This document shows, one piece after another, positions 7,582 to 16,059 of a DNA stretch of 38,711 bases. Numbering within the stretch: the first letter of the stretch is position 1; the number at the start of each line of letters is the position of its first letter. The notes beneath the pieces are model-generated. The model had not been told where the DNA came from and did not search any database. It saw only the letters and a program-made list of their open reading frames with translations. The translations under genes were made by a program, and so were the position numbers. The stretch lies in contig JANYBG010000254.1 in assembly GCA_025360865.1 (NCBI GenBank), positions 1-38,711 of the forward strand, in the 5' to 3' direction. Origin of the DNA: Pseudomonadota bacterium. Its GTDB lineage: Bacteria; Pseudomonadota; Gammaproteobacteria; Steroidobacterales; Steroidobacteraceae.

Positions 7582-9497
7582 GCCGCGCCCACCGTGCCCA
7601 GGCCGAACGCAAGCGCCACGCGGTACGTCACGAAGGCGGCCAGATAAGCGAGCGCGAACATGTACGCGGCCATGTAGACCGGGTAGCGCCAGGAGTTGGT
7701 TTCGCGCCTGACCACCGCGAGCGTCGACAGGCACTGCGGCGCGAACACGTACCATGCGAGCAAGGACAGCCCCGTGGCGATGCTCCAGGTCTGGGCGATG
7801 ACCGGCGTGAGCGCGCCTTGCATGTCAGTGCCGCCCGACATCGCGTAGACCGTGCCCAGCGCGCTCACCGCAACTTCACGCGCGGCAAGCCCGGGCACCA
7901 GTGCCACCGAGATCTGCCAGTTGAAGCCGATGGGGGCGAACAGCACCCCGAGCCCGCGGCCGAGCATGCCGGCGATACTGTACTGGATCGCCGGCCCCGT
8001 GGCGGCGGCGGGCGGCGCCGGGAAGCTCGCCAGGAACCACAACACCACCATGAGCGTCAGGATGATCGTGCCGACGCGGGTGAGGAATATCTTGGTGCGC
8101 TCCCATAGTCCCAGCGCGAGATTGCCCAGCTGCGGCAGGCGGTACTCGGGCAACTCGAGCAGCAGCGGCCGGTACTCCCCGCGCATCATGGTGCGCTTGA
8201 GCACGAAGGCCACGGCCAGCGCGCTGAGCACGCCGGCGAGGTACAGCGCGAACAGCACGAGGCCGCGCAGGTTCATGAAGCCGATGTCGCGCTGCGGGAT
8301 GAACGCCCCGATCAACAGCGCGTACACCGGCAGGCGCGCCGAACAGGTCATGAGCGGTGCGATCATGATCGTCGCCAGGCGGTCGCGGCTGGAGGGAATG
8401 GTGCGCGCGGCCATGATGCCCGGGATCGCGCACGCGAATGAGGACAGCAGCGGGATGAAGGCGCGGCCGGAAAGTCCCACGCGTCCCATCAGCCGGTCGA
8501 GCATGAATGCCGCGCGCGGCAGGTAGCCGGAGTCCTCGAGCGCGAGGATGAACAGGAACAGGATGAGGATCAGCGGCAGGAAGACGAGCACGCTGCCCAC
8601 CCCTGCCACCACGCCATCGAGCAGGAGGCCGCGCAGGGGACCCGCCGGCAGTACCCCGCTCAGCCATCCGTTCAGGCTCGCGACCGCGGCGGTGATCGCG
8701 ACCTGCGGCACCTTTGCCCAGCTGAACACCGCCTGGAACATCAGGAACAACACCACCGCCAGGAGCGCGGGACCTGCCACCGGGTGCAGCACGACCTGGT
8801 CCAGTCGCGCGAGCGCGGCCTGCCGCGCTGGCACCCTGTAGTGACTCGCGCTCAACACGCGGCGCACCTCGGCCTGGGTGGCCTCGATGTCCGCGGCGGT
8901 CGCTGGCGGCACTGGCTCCAGGCGCGCGCGCGCGCGCGACAGCACCTCGTGGGTGAATCCGTAGCTGTCGATGGCCTCGACCAGTTCGCGCTCTCCACCC
9001 GAGCGCACCGCGACCGTGGGCACCACCGGGACACCGAGCGCGCGCTCCAGCGCCGCGCGGTCGAGCTGGTAACCCCGCTGCTCGGCGACATCCGTCATGT
9101 TGAGAGCGACGATCATCGGTCGGCCGAGGCGCTTGAGCTCGAGCACGAGGCGCAGGTTGAGGCGCAGGTTGGTCGCATCGACCACGCACACCAGCAGGTC
9201 CGGCGCAGGCTCGCTCGCATGCCGGCCGAGCACCACGTCACGCGCGATCGCCTCATCGAGGGTGGCCGGCTCCAGGCTATAGGCCCCCGGCAGGTCGACC
9301 ACGCGGAAGGTGCGCCCGGTGCGCGGGCCGACGAGGCGGCCTTCCTTGCGCTCGACGGTGACGCCCGGATAGTTCGCCACTTTCTGGCGACTGCCCGTGA
9401 GGCGATTGAAGAGGGCGGTCTTGCCGCAATTGGGGACGCCGATGAGCGAGAGGCTCAGTTGCGGCGCGGCGAGTGCCGCGACCGCGGGGGCGTTCAT
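7578..9497 (-). CDS. feoB: Ferrous iron transporter FeoB
   Basis: Inner-membrane Fe(II) uptake protein with a cytoplasmic G-protein domain. Residues ~15-180 form the GTPase domain: P-loop GVPNCGKT (20-27), switch with YPGVTVERKEG, DLPGAYSL (G3) and ALNMTD (G4). A helical linker follows, then the membrane core with Gate-type segments (LEDSGYLPRAAFMLDRLMGRVGLSGRAFIPLLSSFACAIPGIMAART) spread over about 310-365 and repeated later. The length of 639 residues is shorter than the 773 of E. coli but usual for many proteobacteria. Start and stop overlap feoA and the small CxxC gene by four bases each, so the three genes form one operon. Confidence 0.97.
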   Translation of the reverse strand: MNAPAVAALAAPQLSLSLIGVPNCGKTALFNRLTGSRQKVANYPGVTVERKEGRLVGPRTGRTFRVVDLPGAYSLEPATLDEAIARDVVLGRHASEPAPDLLVCVVDATNLRLNLRLVLELKRLGRPMIVALNMTDVAEQRGYQLDRAALERALGVPVVPTVAVRSGGERELVEAIDSYGFTHEVLSRARARLEPVPPATAADIEATQAEVRRVLSASHYRVPARQAALARLDQVVLHPVAGPALLAVVLFLMFQAVFSWAKVPQVAITAAVASLNGWLSGVLPAGPLRGLLLDGVVAGVGSVLVFLPLILILFLFILALEDSGYLPRAAFMLDRLMGRVGLSGRAFIPLLSSFACAIPGIMAARTIPSSRDRLATIMIAPLMTCSARLPVYALLIGAFIPQRDIGFMNLRGLVLFALYLAGVLSALAVAFVLKRTMMRGEYRPLLLELPEYRLPQLGNLALGLWERTKIFLTRVGTIILTLMVVLWFLASFPAPPAAATGPAIQYSIAGMLGRGLGVLFAPIGFNWQISVALVPGLAAREVAVSALGTVYAMSGGTDMQGALTPVIAQTWSIATGLSLLAWYVFAPQCLSTLAVVRRETNSWRYPVYMAAYMFALAYLAAFVTYRVALAFGLGTVGAA

Positions 9498-9796
9498 GGC
9501 GATGCGGAGCGCGCGATCTCCACCCAGATGCTCTGTGCCTCGCGGCGCCGCAGGGCGAGTGTCGTATTGCCGACGCGCACCACGAACGGGTCGCGTCCCG
9601 GACGTGCCTCGGCGAGGATCTCAACCTGCTCGCCGCTCACGAAGCCGAACTCCAGCAGGCGGCGCTCCAGCGCCGTGAGGATCGTGTCACGCGAGCCAAC
9701 GCCTACCACGTGACCCGTCGTCCCCGGGGGCAGGGCCGCGAGGCTCACGAATCCCGGGTCAAGGGCGAGGCCCGAAGGTGCGGCGACAGCGTCCAT
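9494..9796 (-). CDS. feoA: Ferrous iron transport accessory protein FeoA
   Basis: A 100-residue cytoplasmic protein with one SH3-like FeoA domain, needed with FeoB for Fe(II) import. The domain covers about residues 17-92: SLAALPPGTTGHVVGV, RRLLEFGFVSGEQVEIL and the end ALRRREAQSIWV, which is the usual LRxxEAxxIxV form. The stop overlaps the feoB ATG by four bases. No Shine-Dalgarno sequence precedes the ATG. A Fur-like box and a promoter-like pair lie immediately upstream, so the mRNA may be leaderless and iron-repressed. Confidence 0.93.
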   Translation of the reverse strand: MDAVAAPSGLALDPGFVSLAALPPGTTGHVVGVGSRDTILTALERRLLEFGFVSGEQVEILAEARPGRDPFVVRVGNTTLALRRREAQSIWVEIARSASP

Positions 9797-9803
9797 GGAT
9801 GCG

Positions 9804-9833
9804 AGTATGGATGAGAACCGTTCGCATTTGCAA
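9804..9833 (-). promoter_or_regulatory. Candidate promoter of the feo operon
   Basis: Read on the minus strand, TTGCAA (9828-9833) and CATACT (9804-9809) are spaced by 18 bases, each matching sigma-70 consensus at four of six positions. The spacer is filled by the Fur-like box. Transcription would begin at or very near the feoA ATG. Confidence 0.35.
9810..9828 (-). promoter_or_regulatory. Fur-like box upstream of feoA
   Basis: GATGAGAACCGTTCGCATT is an imperfect palindrome: ATGAGAAC and the reverse complement of GTTCGCAT agree at seven of eight positions around one central base. It fits the AATGAGAAT-type half sites common for Fur in gammaproteobacteria. Being located in the spacer of the candidate feoA promoter, it would let Fe-Fur block RNA polymerase when iron is plentiful. 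Confidence 0.6.
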
Positions 9834-9909
9834 TCGCATTACCGCGCGAGTGTGACAAGCCGCAAGGCGCAGACTGGAGCTCTCCAACAATCTTTTTTAA
9901 ATCAATCTT

Positions 9910-12813
9910 TTAGGAGGTTCCGGAGGACGCCATAGCCTGCTCCTCGAGCGGTACCACGGGCGGGGATTTCCCCGCCCGGTGCGCGGTTTCGCGCTCCAGC
10001 AGGGGCCGCAGGAAACGCCCCGTCCAGGACTCCTCCGTCGCCGCGATCTTCTCCGGCGTGCCGCTGGCGAGGATCCGCCCGCCGCCCTCACCCCCCTCAG
10101 GGCCCAGGTCGATCACCCAGTCGGCCGTCTTGATGACATCGAGGTTGTGTTCAATGACCACGATCGTGTTGCCCTCATCGCGCAGGCGATGCAGCACCTG
10201 CAGCAGTTGCTCGACGTCGTGGAAGTGCAACCCCGTCGTGGGCTCATCCAGGATGTAGAGCGTGCGCCCGGTGGCGCGCTTGGCGAGCTCGCGCGACAGC
10301 TTCACGCGCTGGGCCTCGCCACCGGAGAGCGTGGTGGCGTTCTGGCCGATGCGCACGTAGGAAAGACCGACGTCGGTGAGGGTTCGGAGCTTCGCGGCGG
10401 CGGTGGGCACGTTCTGGAAGAAGCGCCCCGCATCCTCCACTGTCATCTCCAGCACCTCGTGAATGTTCTTGCCGCGATAGCGGATCTCGAGTGACTCGCG
10501 GTTGTAGCGCTGCCCCTTGCACACATCACACGGCACGTACACGTCCGGCAGGAAATGCATCTCCACGCGGATGACGCCATCACCCTGGCAGGCCTCGCAG
10601 CGCCCGCCCTTGACGTTGAAGCTGAAGCGCCCCGCGTCGTAGCCGCGCGCGCGCGCCTCGGGCACCGCGGCGAAGAGCTCGCGGATGGGCGCGAACAGGC
10701 CGGTGTAGGTGGCGGGGTTCGAGCGCGGCGTGCGCCCGATAGGGCTCTGGTCGATGTCGATCACGCGGTCGATCTGCCCGAGCCCCTCAATGCGCTCGCA
10801 GGCGGCGGCATCCACGCGCGAGCCGTTCAGTCGCGCGGCGGTGTGCGCGAAGAGCGTGTCGAGGATCAGGGTCGACTTGCCCGAGCCCGAGACGCCGGTC
10901 ACGCAGGTGAGCAGGCCGAGCGGGATGTGCGCATCCACACCGCGCAGGTTGTTCCCGGTGGCGCCGAAGATGCTGATCTGGCGCCGCGGATCCGGCACGA
11001 TGCGCAGACTGGGAACCGCGATGCGCCTGCGGCCCGCGAGGTAGGCGCCTGTGATGGAGTCCGGGTTGGCGCGGATCTGCGCAGGCGTCCCCTGCGCGAC
11101 CAGGTGCCCGCCGTGCACGCCGGCGCCGGGTCCCAGGTCGATCACGTGATCCGCTTCCTCGATCGCCTCCTGGTCATGCTCGACAACGATGACCGTGTTG
11201 CCCAAATCCCGCAGTCGCTTGAGCGTGCCCAGCAGCCGGCGGTTGTCGCGCTGGTGCAGCCCGATCGAGGGTTCATCGAGGATGTACATGACCCCGGTGA
11301 GGCCCGAGCCCACCTGGCTTGCCAGCCGGATACGCTGCGATTCCCCGCCCGAGAGCGACTCGGCGCTCCGATCGAGCGTGAGGTAATCCAGGCCCACGTC
11401 ACGCAGGAAGCGCAGGCGCTCGCCCACGCCCTTGACGATCTTGCCCGCGACCTCCGCGCGCCAGCCCGGCAGATCGAGGGAGGTGAAGAACTCAAGCGCG
11501 CGCCCCACGGTCAGGTGCGCGACTTCCGGCAGGCTGCGCTCGGCGACAAACACGAAGCGCGCCGCGCGGTTGAGGCGCGTGCCCCGGCATTCAGGGCACG
11601 GCCGCGTCCCAAGATATCGGCTCAGTTCCTCGCGCACGACGGCGGACTCGGTCTCGCGGTAGCGACGCGAGAGGTTAGGCACGATGCCCTCGAAGGGCTG
11701 GCGCTTGCGCGACCTGCGACCCGCCTCGGGCCGGTAGCTGAACTCGAGCGCCTCCGTGCCGCTGCCGTGCAGCAGCACCTGGCGCACCAGCTCGGGCAGC
11801 TCCGTCCAGGGCGCCTCGATGTCGAAGCCGTAGTGCCGCGCGAGGGACTGGATCAGCTGGAAGTAGTGCTCATTGCGCCGATCCCAGCCGCGCACCGCCC
11901 CGCCGGCCAGGGACAGGTGCGGGTGCGTCACTACACGCGAGGGATCGAAGAATTCCTGCACGCCCAGGCCATCGCAGGCGGGACAGGCGCCAATGGGGTT
12001 ATTGAACGAGAAGAGCTTCGGCTCAAGCGTCGGCACGCTGTACCCACACACAGGGCAGGCGTGGCGGCTGGAGAAAACCAGTTCATCGCGAGACGGCTCG
12101 TCGAGGAACACCAGTCGCGCGAGTCCCCCCGACAGGCGCAGCGCGGTCTCGAAGGATTCGGCGAGGCGCTGCGCGCCGTCGGCGCGCACGCGGGTGCGAT
12201 CGACGACCGCCTCGATCGTGTGGCGCTTCTTCGGGTCAATGAGTGGCAGGGCCTCCATCTCGTGAATGCGGCCATCGATGCGCGCGCGCACGAAGCCCTG
12301 GCTCGCCAGATCCTCGAGCATCTCCAGGTGCTCGCCCTTGCGGTCGTTCACGACCGGGGCGAGGAGGGCGATCGCGGTGCCCTCGGGCAGGGGCAGCACC
12401 TGGTCGACCATCTGGCTCACGGTCTGCGCGGTGAGGTCGATGCCGTGATCGGGGCAGCGGGGAATGCCGGCGCGCGCGTACAGCAGGCGCAGGTAGTCGT
12501 GGATCTCGGTGACAGTGCCGACGGTGGAGCGTGGGTTGTGCGAGGTCGCCTTCTGCTCGATGGCGATCGCGGGCGAGAGTCCCTCGATGCTGTCCACGTC
12601 CGGCTTGTCCATGGTCGAGAGGAACTGCCGCGCATAGGCCGACAGGGACTCGACGTAGCGACGCTGACCTTCCGCGTAGAGCGTGTCGAAGGTGAGCGAG
12701 GACTTTCCCGAACCTGAAAGGCCGGTCACCACGATCAGCCGCTCGCGCGGCAGGTCGAGGTTCAGGTTCTTCAGATTATGGGTGCGCGCGCCGCGCACTT
12801 TGATGTGCTGCAT
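9910..12813 (-). CDS. uvrA: Excinuclease ABC subunit A (UvrA)
   Basis: DNA damage sensor of nucleotide excision repair, which loads UvrB on lesions. The 967-residue protein has two ABC ATPase modules. The first has Walker A GLSGSGKS (near residue 31), a zinc site (CPVCGY ... CPACDGLG) and signature [12 protein letters not shown]. The second has Walker A GVSGSGKS (near 640), zinc cysteines CEACQGDG ... CDVCKGQRY and signature [12 protein letters not shown]. Length is near the usual 940. GAGGG lies just upstream of the ATG. I saw no clear LexA box in 12814-12960. It is divergent from the PadR-type regulator and 113 bases upstream of feoA. Confidence 0.98.
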   Translation of the reverse strand: MQHIKVRGARTHNLKNLNLDLPRERLIVVTGLSGSGKSSLTFDTLYAEGQRRYVESLSAYARQFLSTMDKPDVDSIEGLSPAIAIEQKATSHNPRSTVGTVTEIHDYLRLLYARAGIPRCPDHGIDLTAQTVSQMVDQVLPLPEGTAIALLAPVVNDRKGEHLEMLEDLASQGFVRARIDGRIHEMEALPLIDPKKRHTIEAVVDRTRVRADGAQRLAESFETALRLSGGLARLVFLDEPSRDELVFSSRHACPVCGYSVPTLEPKLFSFNNPIGACPACDGLGVQEFFDPSRVVTHPHLSLAGGAVRGWDRRNEHYFQLIQSLARHYGFDIEAPWTELPELVRQVLLHGSGTEALEFSYRPEAGRRSRKRQPFEGIVPNLSRRYRETESAVVREELSRYLGTRPCPECRGTRLNRAARFVFVAERSLPEVAHLTVGRALEFFTSLDLPGWRAEVAGKIVKGVGERLRFLRDVGLDYLTLDRSAESLSGGESQRIRLASQVGSGLTGVMYILDEPSIGLHQRDNRRLLGTLKRLRDLGNTVIVVEHDQEAIEEADHVIDLGPGAGVHGGHLVAQGTPAQIRANPDSITGAYLAGRRRIAVPSLRIVPDPRRQISIFGATGNNLRGVDAHIPLGLLTCVTGVSGSGKSTLILDTLFAHTAARLNGSRVDAAACERIEGLGQIDRVIDIDQSPIGRTPRSNPATYTGLFAPIRELFAAVPEARARGYDAGRFSFNVKGGRCEACQGDGVIRVEMHFLPDVYVPCDVCKGQRYNRESLEIRYRGKNIHEVLEMTVEDAGRFFQNVPTAAAKLRTLTDVGLSYVRIGQNATTLSGGEAQRVKLSRELAKRATGRTLYILDEPTTGLHFHDVEQLLQVLHRLRDEGNTIVVIEHNLDVIKTADWVIDLGPEGGEGGGRILASGTPEKIAATEESWTGRFLRPLLERETAHRAGKSPPVVPLEEQAMASSGTS

Positions 12814-12902
12814 TGAACCCTCAATGGTACGCGCCGCGGCGGGCCGGCCCCAGACAACCCCAAGGCAGGGACAAGGAAGGGCCCCGGAAACGGGACTAAC
12901 CC

Positions 12903-12930
12903 TTGACTATCGTAAAATATATCTTATGAT
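12903..12930 (+). promoter_or_regulatory. Promoter of the PadR-family regulator gene
   Basis: TTGACT (12903-12908) and TATGAT (12925-12930), each five of six matches to sigma-70 consensus, are spaced by 16 bases. AT-rich sequence around it stands out from the GC-rich surroundings. The regulator's GTG start follows about 30 bases later, with AGGGG before it. Confidence 0.75.
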
Positions 12931-12934
12931 ATAT
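12917..12934 (+). promoter_or_regulatory. Palindromic operator over the PadR-family promoter
   Basis: ATATATC (12917-12923) and GATATAT (12928-12934) are perfect inverted arms around TTAT. The site covers the -10 element. PadR-family repressors commonly bind AT-rich palindromes over their own promoters, so autorepression by the downstream gene product is the simplest reading. Confidence 0.65.
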
Positions 12935-12960
12935 CTGTCTTCACTACACAGGGGTGCCCA

Positions 12961-13632
12961 GTGCACTGTCATTCAGGCCGTCATGGCCACTTTCGCAGCC
13001 ATACCCATCACCACAGCCATGACTGTCTTCACTCGGACTTCGAACCCTCGCGGCACGCCGGCGGACGCGACTACCGGGGAGGCGGCTTCGGCGGCTTGGG
13101 TCGCTTCGGCTTCGGCGGCGGTTCAGGCATGGGCCCGGAGTCCTTCCGCGGACGCAAGATGGGATCGGTGGACCTGCGTCTGGTCCTGCTCACCCTGCTG
13201 GCCGAACGTCCCAGCCACGGCTACGAGCTGATCAAGGCGCTCGAGGATCGCTCCGGCGGGTTCTACAGCCCGAGCCCCGGGATGATCTACCCCGCGCTCA
13301 CCTGGCTGGAGGAGGTGGGCTATGCGAGCGTCACCGCGGACGGGGCCAAGAAGCTCTATCAGCTCACCGCCGAGGGCCAGGCGTACCTGGCCGAGCACAA
13401 GGTCTCGGCGGACACGATCCTCGAACAGCTGGAGCAGATCGCCAAGCGGCTCGGTCGTATGCGCGAGGCCGTCGCCGGCTTGGAGGACGAGGACGAGACC
13501 GGCTCCAAGGAAGTGTGGGCGGCGCGGCGCGAACTCAAGGAGGCGCTGCGCGCATCCCGCGGCGCCTCATCCGAGGAAGCCGGTCGCATCGCCCAGATCC
13601 TCAAGGACGCCGCCGCGAAAATCCGCGGGTGA
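12961..13632 (+). CDS. PadR-family metal-responsive regulator, NfeR/YqjI-like
   Basis: A 223-residue predicted transcriptional repressor. The start is GTG, with AGGGG six bases upstream; no in-frame ATG precedes the conserved part except an internal one at residue 57. Residues 1-32 hold 11 His and two Cys (MHCHSGRHGHF, HTHHHSHDC), then a Gly/Phe/Arg linker. From about residue 70 runs the PadR winged-helix domain (DLRLVLLTLLAERPSHGYELIKAL, SPGMIYPALTWLEEVGY, GAKKLYQLTAEGQ), followed by a helical dimerisation part. This is the architecture of E. coli NfeR (YqjI), a Ni/Fe-responsive repressor of the ferric reductase gene yqjH. No yqjH-like gene is adjacent here; the target may be itself or lie elsewhere. 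Confidence 0.82.
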   Translation: MHCHSGRHGHFRSHTHHHSHDCLHSDFEPSRHAGGRDYRGGGFGGLGRFGFGGGSGMGPESFRGRKMGSVDLRLVLLTLLAERPSHGYELIKALEDRSGGFYSPSPGMIYPALTWLEEVGYASVTADGAKKLYQLTAEGQAYLAEHKVSADTILEQLEQIAKRLGRMREAVAGLEDEDETGSKEVWAARRELKEALRASRGASSEEAGRIAQILKDAAAKIRG

Positions 13633-13746
13633 GTCCGCGGGTTGTCGCGCCCGACTTCCCCAGGTGCGGCAAACCCGCGGCTTTACGCCCTATTTGAGGT
13701 TCGCGCCCCCGACGCGCGTCCACTAGAATGTCCTCAACCCGTACAC

Positions 13747-13770
13747 CAGGGCGCCTGTTAAGGCGCCCTG
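13747..13770 (+). repeat. Perfect 10-bp hairpin upstream of ssb
   Basis: CAGGGCGCCT (13747-13756) and AGGCGCCCTG (13761-13770) pair perfectly around loop GTTA. A seven-T run (13779-13785) lies eight bases further, then GAGGG and the ssb ATG. The gap before the Ts argues against a normal terminator, so a leader hairpin is more likely. A -10-like TAGAAT at 13724-13729 would place it inside the ssb 5' leader. Confidence 0.55.
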
Positions 13771-13810
13771 AAATTTCCCAGGCACGCATTTTTTTCTCGA
13801 GGGCTTCACC

Positions 13811-14299
13811 ATGGCGCGCGGCGTTAACAAGGTCATTCTCATCGGTAACCTGGGCGCGGATCCGGAGACGCGCGCGATGCCCTCCGGCTCGAGCGTGGCG
13901 AACCTGCGCATCGCCACCAGCGAGAGCTGGCGCGACAAGCAGACCGGCGAGCAGCAGGAGCGGACTGAGTGGCACCGGGTGGCACTGTTCGGCCGCCTCG
14001 CGGAGATCGCCGCGGAGTACCTGAAGAAGGGCTCGCAGGTGTACATCGAGGGCAGCCTGCGCACACGCAAGTGGCAGGACAAGCAGGGCCAGGAGCGCTA
14101 CTCGACGGAGATCATCGGTGACGAGCTGCAGATGCTCGGCGGCCGCGGGGGCGGCGCGGCCGGAGCGGGTGCCGGCGGTGGAGCCGCGGCGGTGGCCGGT
14201 GCCCCATCCGCTCGTGGAGCGCAGCCCTCCTATGCCGAGGAAGCCGGCGGCGGTAGCGCCCCGCGTGGCGAGGACTTCGACGACGATATCCCGTTCTGA
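13811..14299 (+). CDS. ssb: Single-stranded DNA-binding protein SSB
   Basis: Cytoplasmic protein that coats single-stranded DNA in replication, recombination and repair. The OB-fold domain covers about residues 5-112 ([68 protein letters not shown]). A Gly/Ala-rich linker follows, and the tail ends DDDIPF, the tip that docks partner proteins. The 162-residue length is normal. GAGGG precedes the ATG. It is close to uvrA, as in Pseudomonas and relatives, though here the PadR gene lies between them. Confidence 0.97.
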   Translation: MARGVNKVILIGNLGADPETRAMPSGSSVANLRIATSESWRDKQTGEQQERTEWHRVALFGRLAEIAAEYLKKGSQVYIEGSLRTRKWQDKQGQERYSTEIIGDELQMLGGRGGGAAGAGAGGGAAAVAGAPSARGAQPSYAEEAGGGSAPRGEDFDDDIPF

Positions 14300-14318
14300 G
14301 GCGCCCGCGGCGCGGCGC

Positions 14319-15860
14319 TCAGTAGTAGTTGTCCCCGGCCAGTGGATACTGGCCCACGCGTCCAACGCGATTGACGGCTTCCTTCACGTCAGCGCGAGCC
14401 AGTAGTTCCTGCCACCGGCGCAGGTTTTCAGTCCGCACGGGCGTCAGCGAGCCTGCCGAGTATTCCTGGACCGCCAGCAGCGCGGCGCTGCGTGCGTGCG
14501 CGCGGCCGAGGCGCTGGATCAGGAGCTTCGCACCCGCGTCCTGCCTGTCGGCCAGCAGCAGCGCTTCCTGGTAGGCGTCCAGCGCGTCCTCGCGATGCGC
14601 TTCCAAGAACCGCAGCGCAAGCTCCGCCTCCCGCGCGTCCCCAAGCGCCAGCGCCGCGCGCAGATTCTCCTTGTGGTATTGCATCACGCCGACCGCGCTG
14701 GCGTTGTCGGGGTTGAGCTTGCGCAGCGTCGTGCGCGCCTCCGCCGCGCGCCCGAGGTCGTTGTAGAGCGCGGCGAGATCGATGAGCTGGCTCACGTTGC
14801 CGGCGCCATTCTCAGGCAGCAGGCTGGCCGCCTGTAGCTGGATCACCGCCGCATCCCAGCGGCCTGACGCCGCGAGAGCCTGCGCGCGCTCATCGAGCAA
14901 CTGGCTGTACTCCGGGTCGTAGTCGCTGTAGGCGACCTCACCCCACTTGCTCACCTGCTCGATCGCCGTGTCCGTCACCTGCAGGACCTGCGGCAACTGC
15001 AGCGACTCGCCCAGCAGTTCAGCCAGTTCGTTCAGTGGCTGCAGCTTGTCGGGATTGTTCTGCGCGCGCTTGGCGGCCGCGTCCACCGCGCGCTGCGCGA
15101 TCTTCCCGACGTCCAGGCGCGTGGACAGCTCGCGCCGGACCGGGTCAAAGCGCCGATCCGCTTCGATGCTGACCACGATGTAGGCATTGGCGACGCGGGC
15201 GGCGGTCGACACGGAGGCGGCGCGCTCGCCCCGCTCTAGCTGCAGCAGCGCGAGGTCGCGCCACCAGGCGCTGGCGCCTGCGGGCTCGTGCGGCATGCTG
15301 AAGTTGAACAAGCCGGTGAGGACCTGGTAACGCAGCGCCTCGGGCGCGCTTTCCAGGCCGTGCAGAGACTGCGGCAGAAGTTGCGGCCAGCGCTCGGCGA
15401 CGACTTTCGCCGCGAGCCCCGTGTCCTGGGCGTCGGCCGCGGCGACGCCGGCTTCCACTCGCAGCAGCCAGTCGTACGACTGCGCCTCGTGCATTTCGCA
15501 GGCGCGCGTGGCGAGGGCCTGCGCGCGCTTCGGGTCATGCGCCTGCAGCGCGAGCATCGCCCCCAGCGACAGCGTCTGGTGGCGCTCCGGGGCGCCCAGC
15601 GAGTCGAAGTTCTCCGAGCCCAGAAGCGCGGTCCCCGCGACATCGGCCCTGTCGAAGGAGTGATCTCGCGCGAGCTGCAGGACCTGCTCGAGCTTCGCGC
15701 GTGCGAGGGTCCGTGAGCTCGGGGCGTCGGTGGCGCCGGCTGGGGCGGGTGATGCGCCGGTGGGGGCGGCGGGCGCCGCAGGCGCTGCGGGCGCGGCGGC
15801 GCGCGGGCTGGCGCATGCGCTCAGGATGAGCAGGGTCAGGAGGTGAAGGTGAGATCTCAT
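14319..15860 (-). CDS. Predicted lipoprotein with TPR-like helical repeats
   Basis: A 513-residue protein of unknown function. The signal peptide MRSHLHLLTLLILSAC ends in lipobox LSAC (Cys16). An Ala/Pro linker (residues ~17-50) leads to a long Ala/Leu/Glu-rich helical region. That region has TPR-like turns such as ALAASGRWDAAVIQLQAA and IDLAALYNDLGRAAEARTTLRKLNP near residues 320-380. This points to a membrane-anchored scaffold facing the periplasm. I do not recognise the family. It converges on ssb with 19 bases between the stops. No good Shine-Dalgarno is visible before the ATG, so the exact start is less sure, but the signal peptide supports it. Confidence 0.75.
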   Translation of the reverse strand: MRSHLHLLTLLILSACASPRAAAPAAPAAPAAPTGASPAPAGATDAPSSRTLARAKLEQVLQLARDHSFDRADVAGTALLGSENFDSLGAPERHQTLSLGAMLALQAHDPKRAQALATRACEMHEAQSYDWLLRVEAGVAAADAQDTGLAAKVVAERWPQLLPQSLHGLESAPEALRYQVLTGLFNFSMPHEPAGASAWWRDLALLQLERGERAASVSTAARVANAYIVVSIEADRRFDPVRRELSTRLDVGKIAQRAVDAAAKRAQNNPDKLQPLNELAELLGESLQLPQVLQVTDTAIEQVSKWGEVAYSDYDPEYSQLLDERAQALAASGRWDAAVIQLQAASLLPENGAGNVSQLIDLAALYNDLGRAAEARTTLRKLNPDNASAVGVMQYHKENLRAALALGDAREAELALRFLEAHREDALDAYQEALLLADRQDAGAKLLIQRLGRAHARSAALLAVQEYSAGSLTPVRTENLRRWQELLARADVKEAVNRVGRVGQYPLAGDNYY

Positions 15861-16059
15861 GCGGCGCGCTTCGTCGTGGGCTCAGGTGCGCAAACACCCG
15901 AAAAGGGGGTCGGGAGGTGGGATTGGCGCATGGGCGGCGCGCATTGTGTGAGTTTATCGCAGGGTCGCGCGCGCAAGCTTATGAACCAGATCGATATTTT
16001 CTTATTCCGCCTGTGGCCGTGCGGCACCCCTGCCGACCCCGTAAAATTCGCGGTCCGCC

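Noticed and set aside
9884-9909. TGGAGCTCTCCA followed by a T-run as terminator
   Set aside because: The stem is only five pairs with a two-base loop. It points along the + strand, where no gene ends; uvrA and feoA both run the other way.
10555-12717. 720-codon open frame on the + strand opposite uvrA
   Set aside because: It is the mirror of uvrA, whose protein is complete and conserved. High GC content makes long antisense frames common, and the product has no recognisable domain.
12814-12902. LexA box for uvrA
   Set aside because: I looked for a CTGT-N8-ACAG type site between uvrA and the PadR gene and found none that is convincing.
13635-13680. CCGCGGGTT / AACCCGCGG inverted repeat after the PadR gene as terminator
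   Set aside because: Nine pairs form, but the loop is 28 bases and only three Ts follow. It may be a weak terminator but the evidence is not enough to list it.
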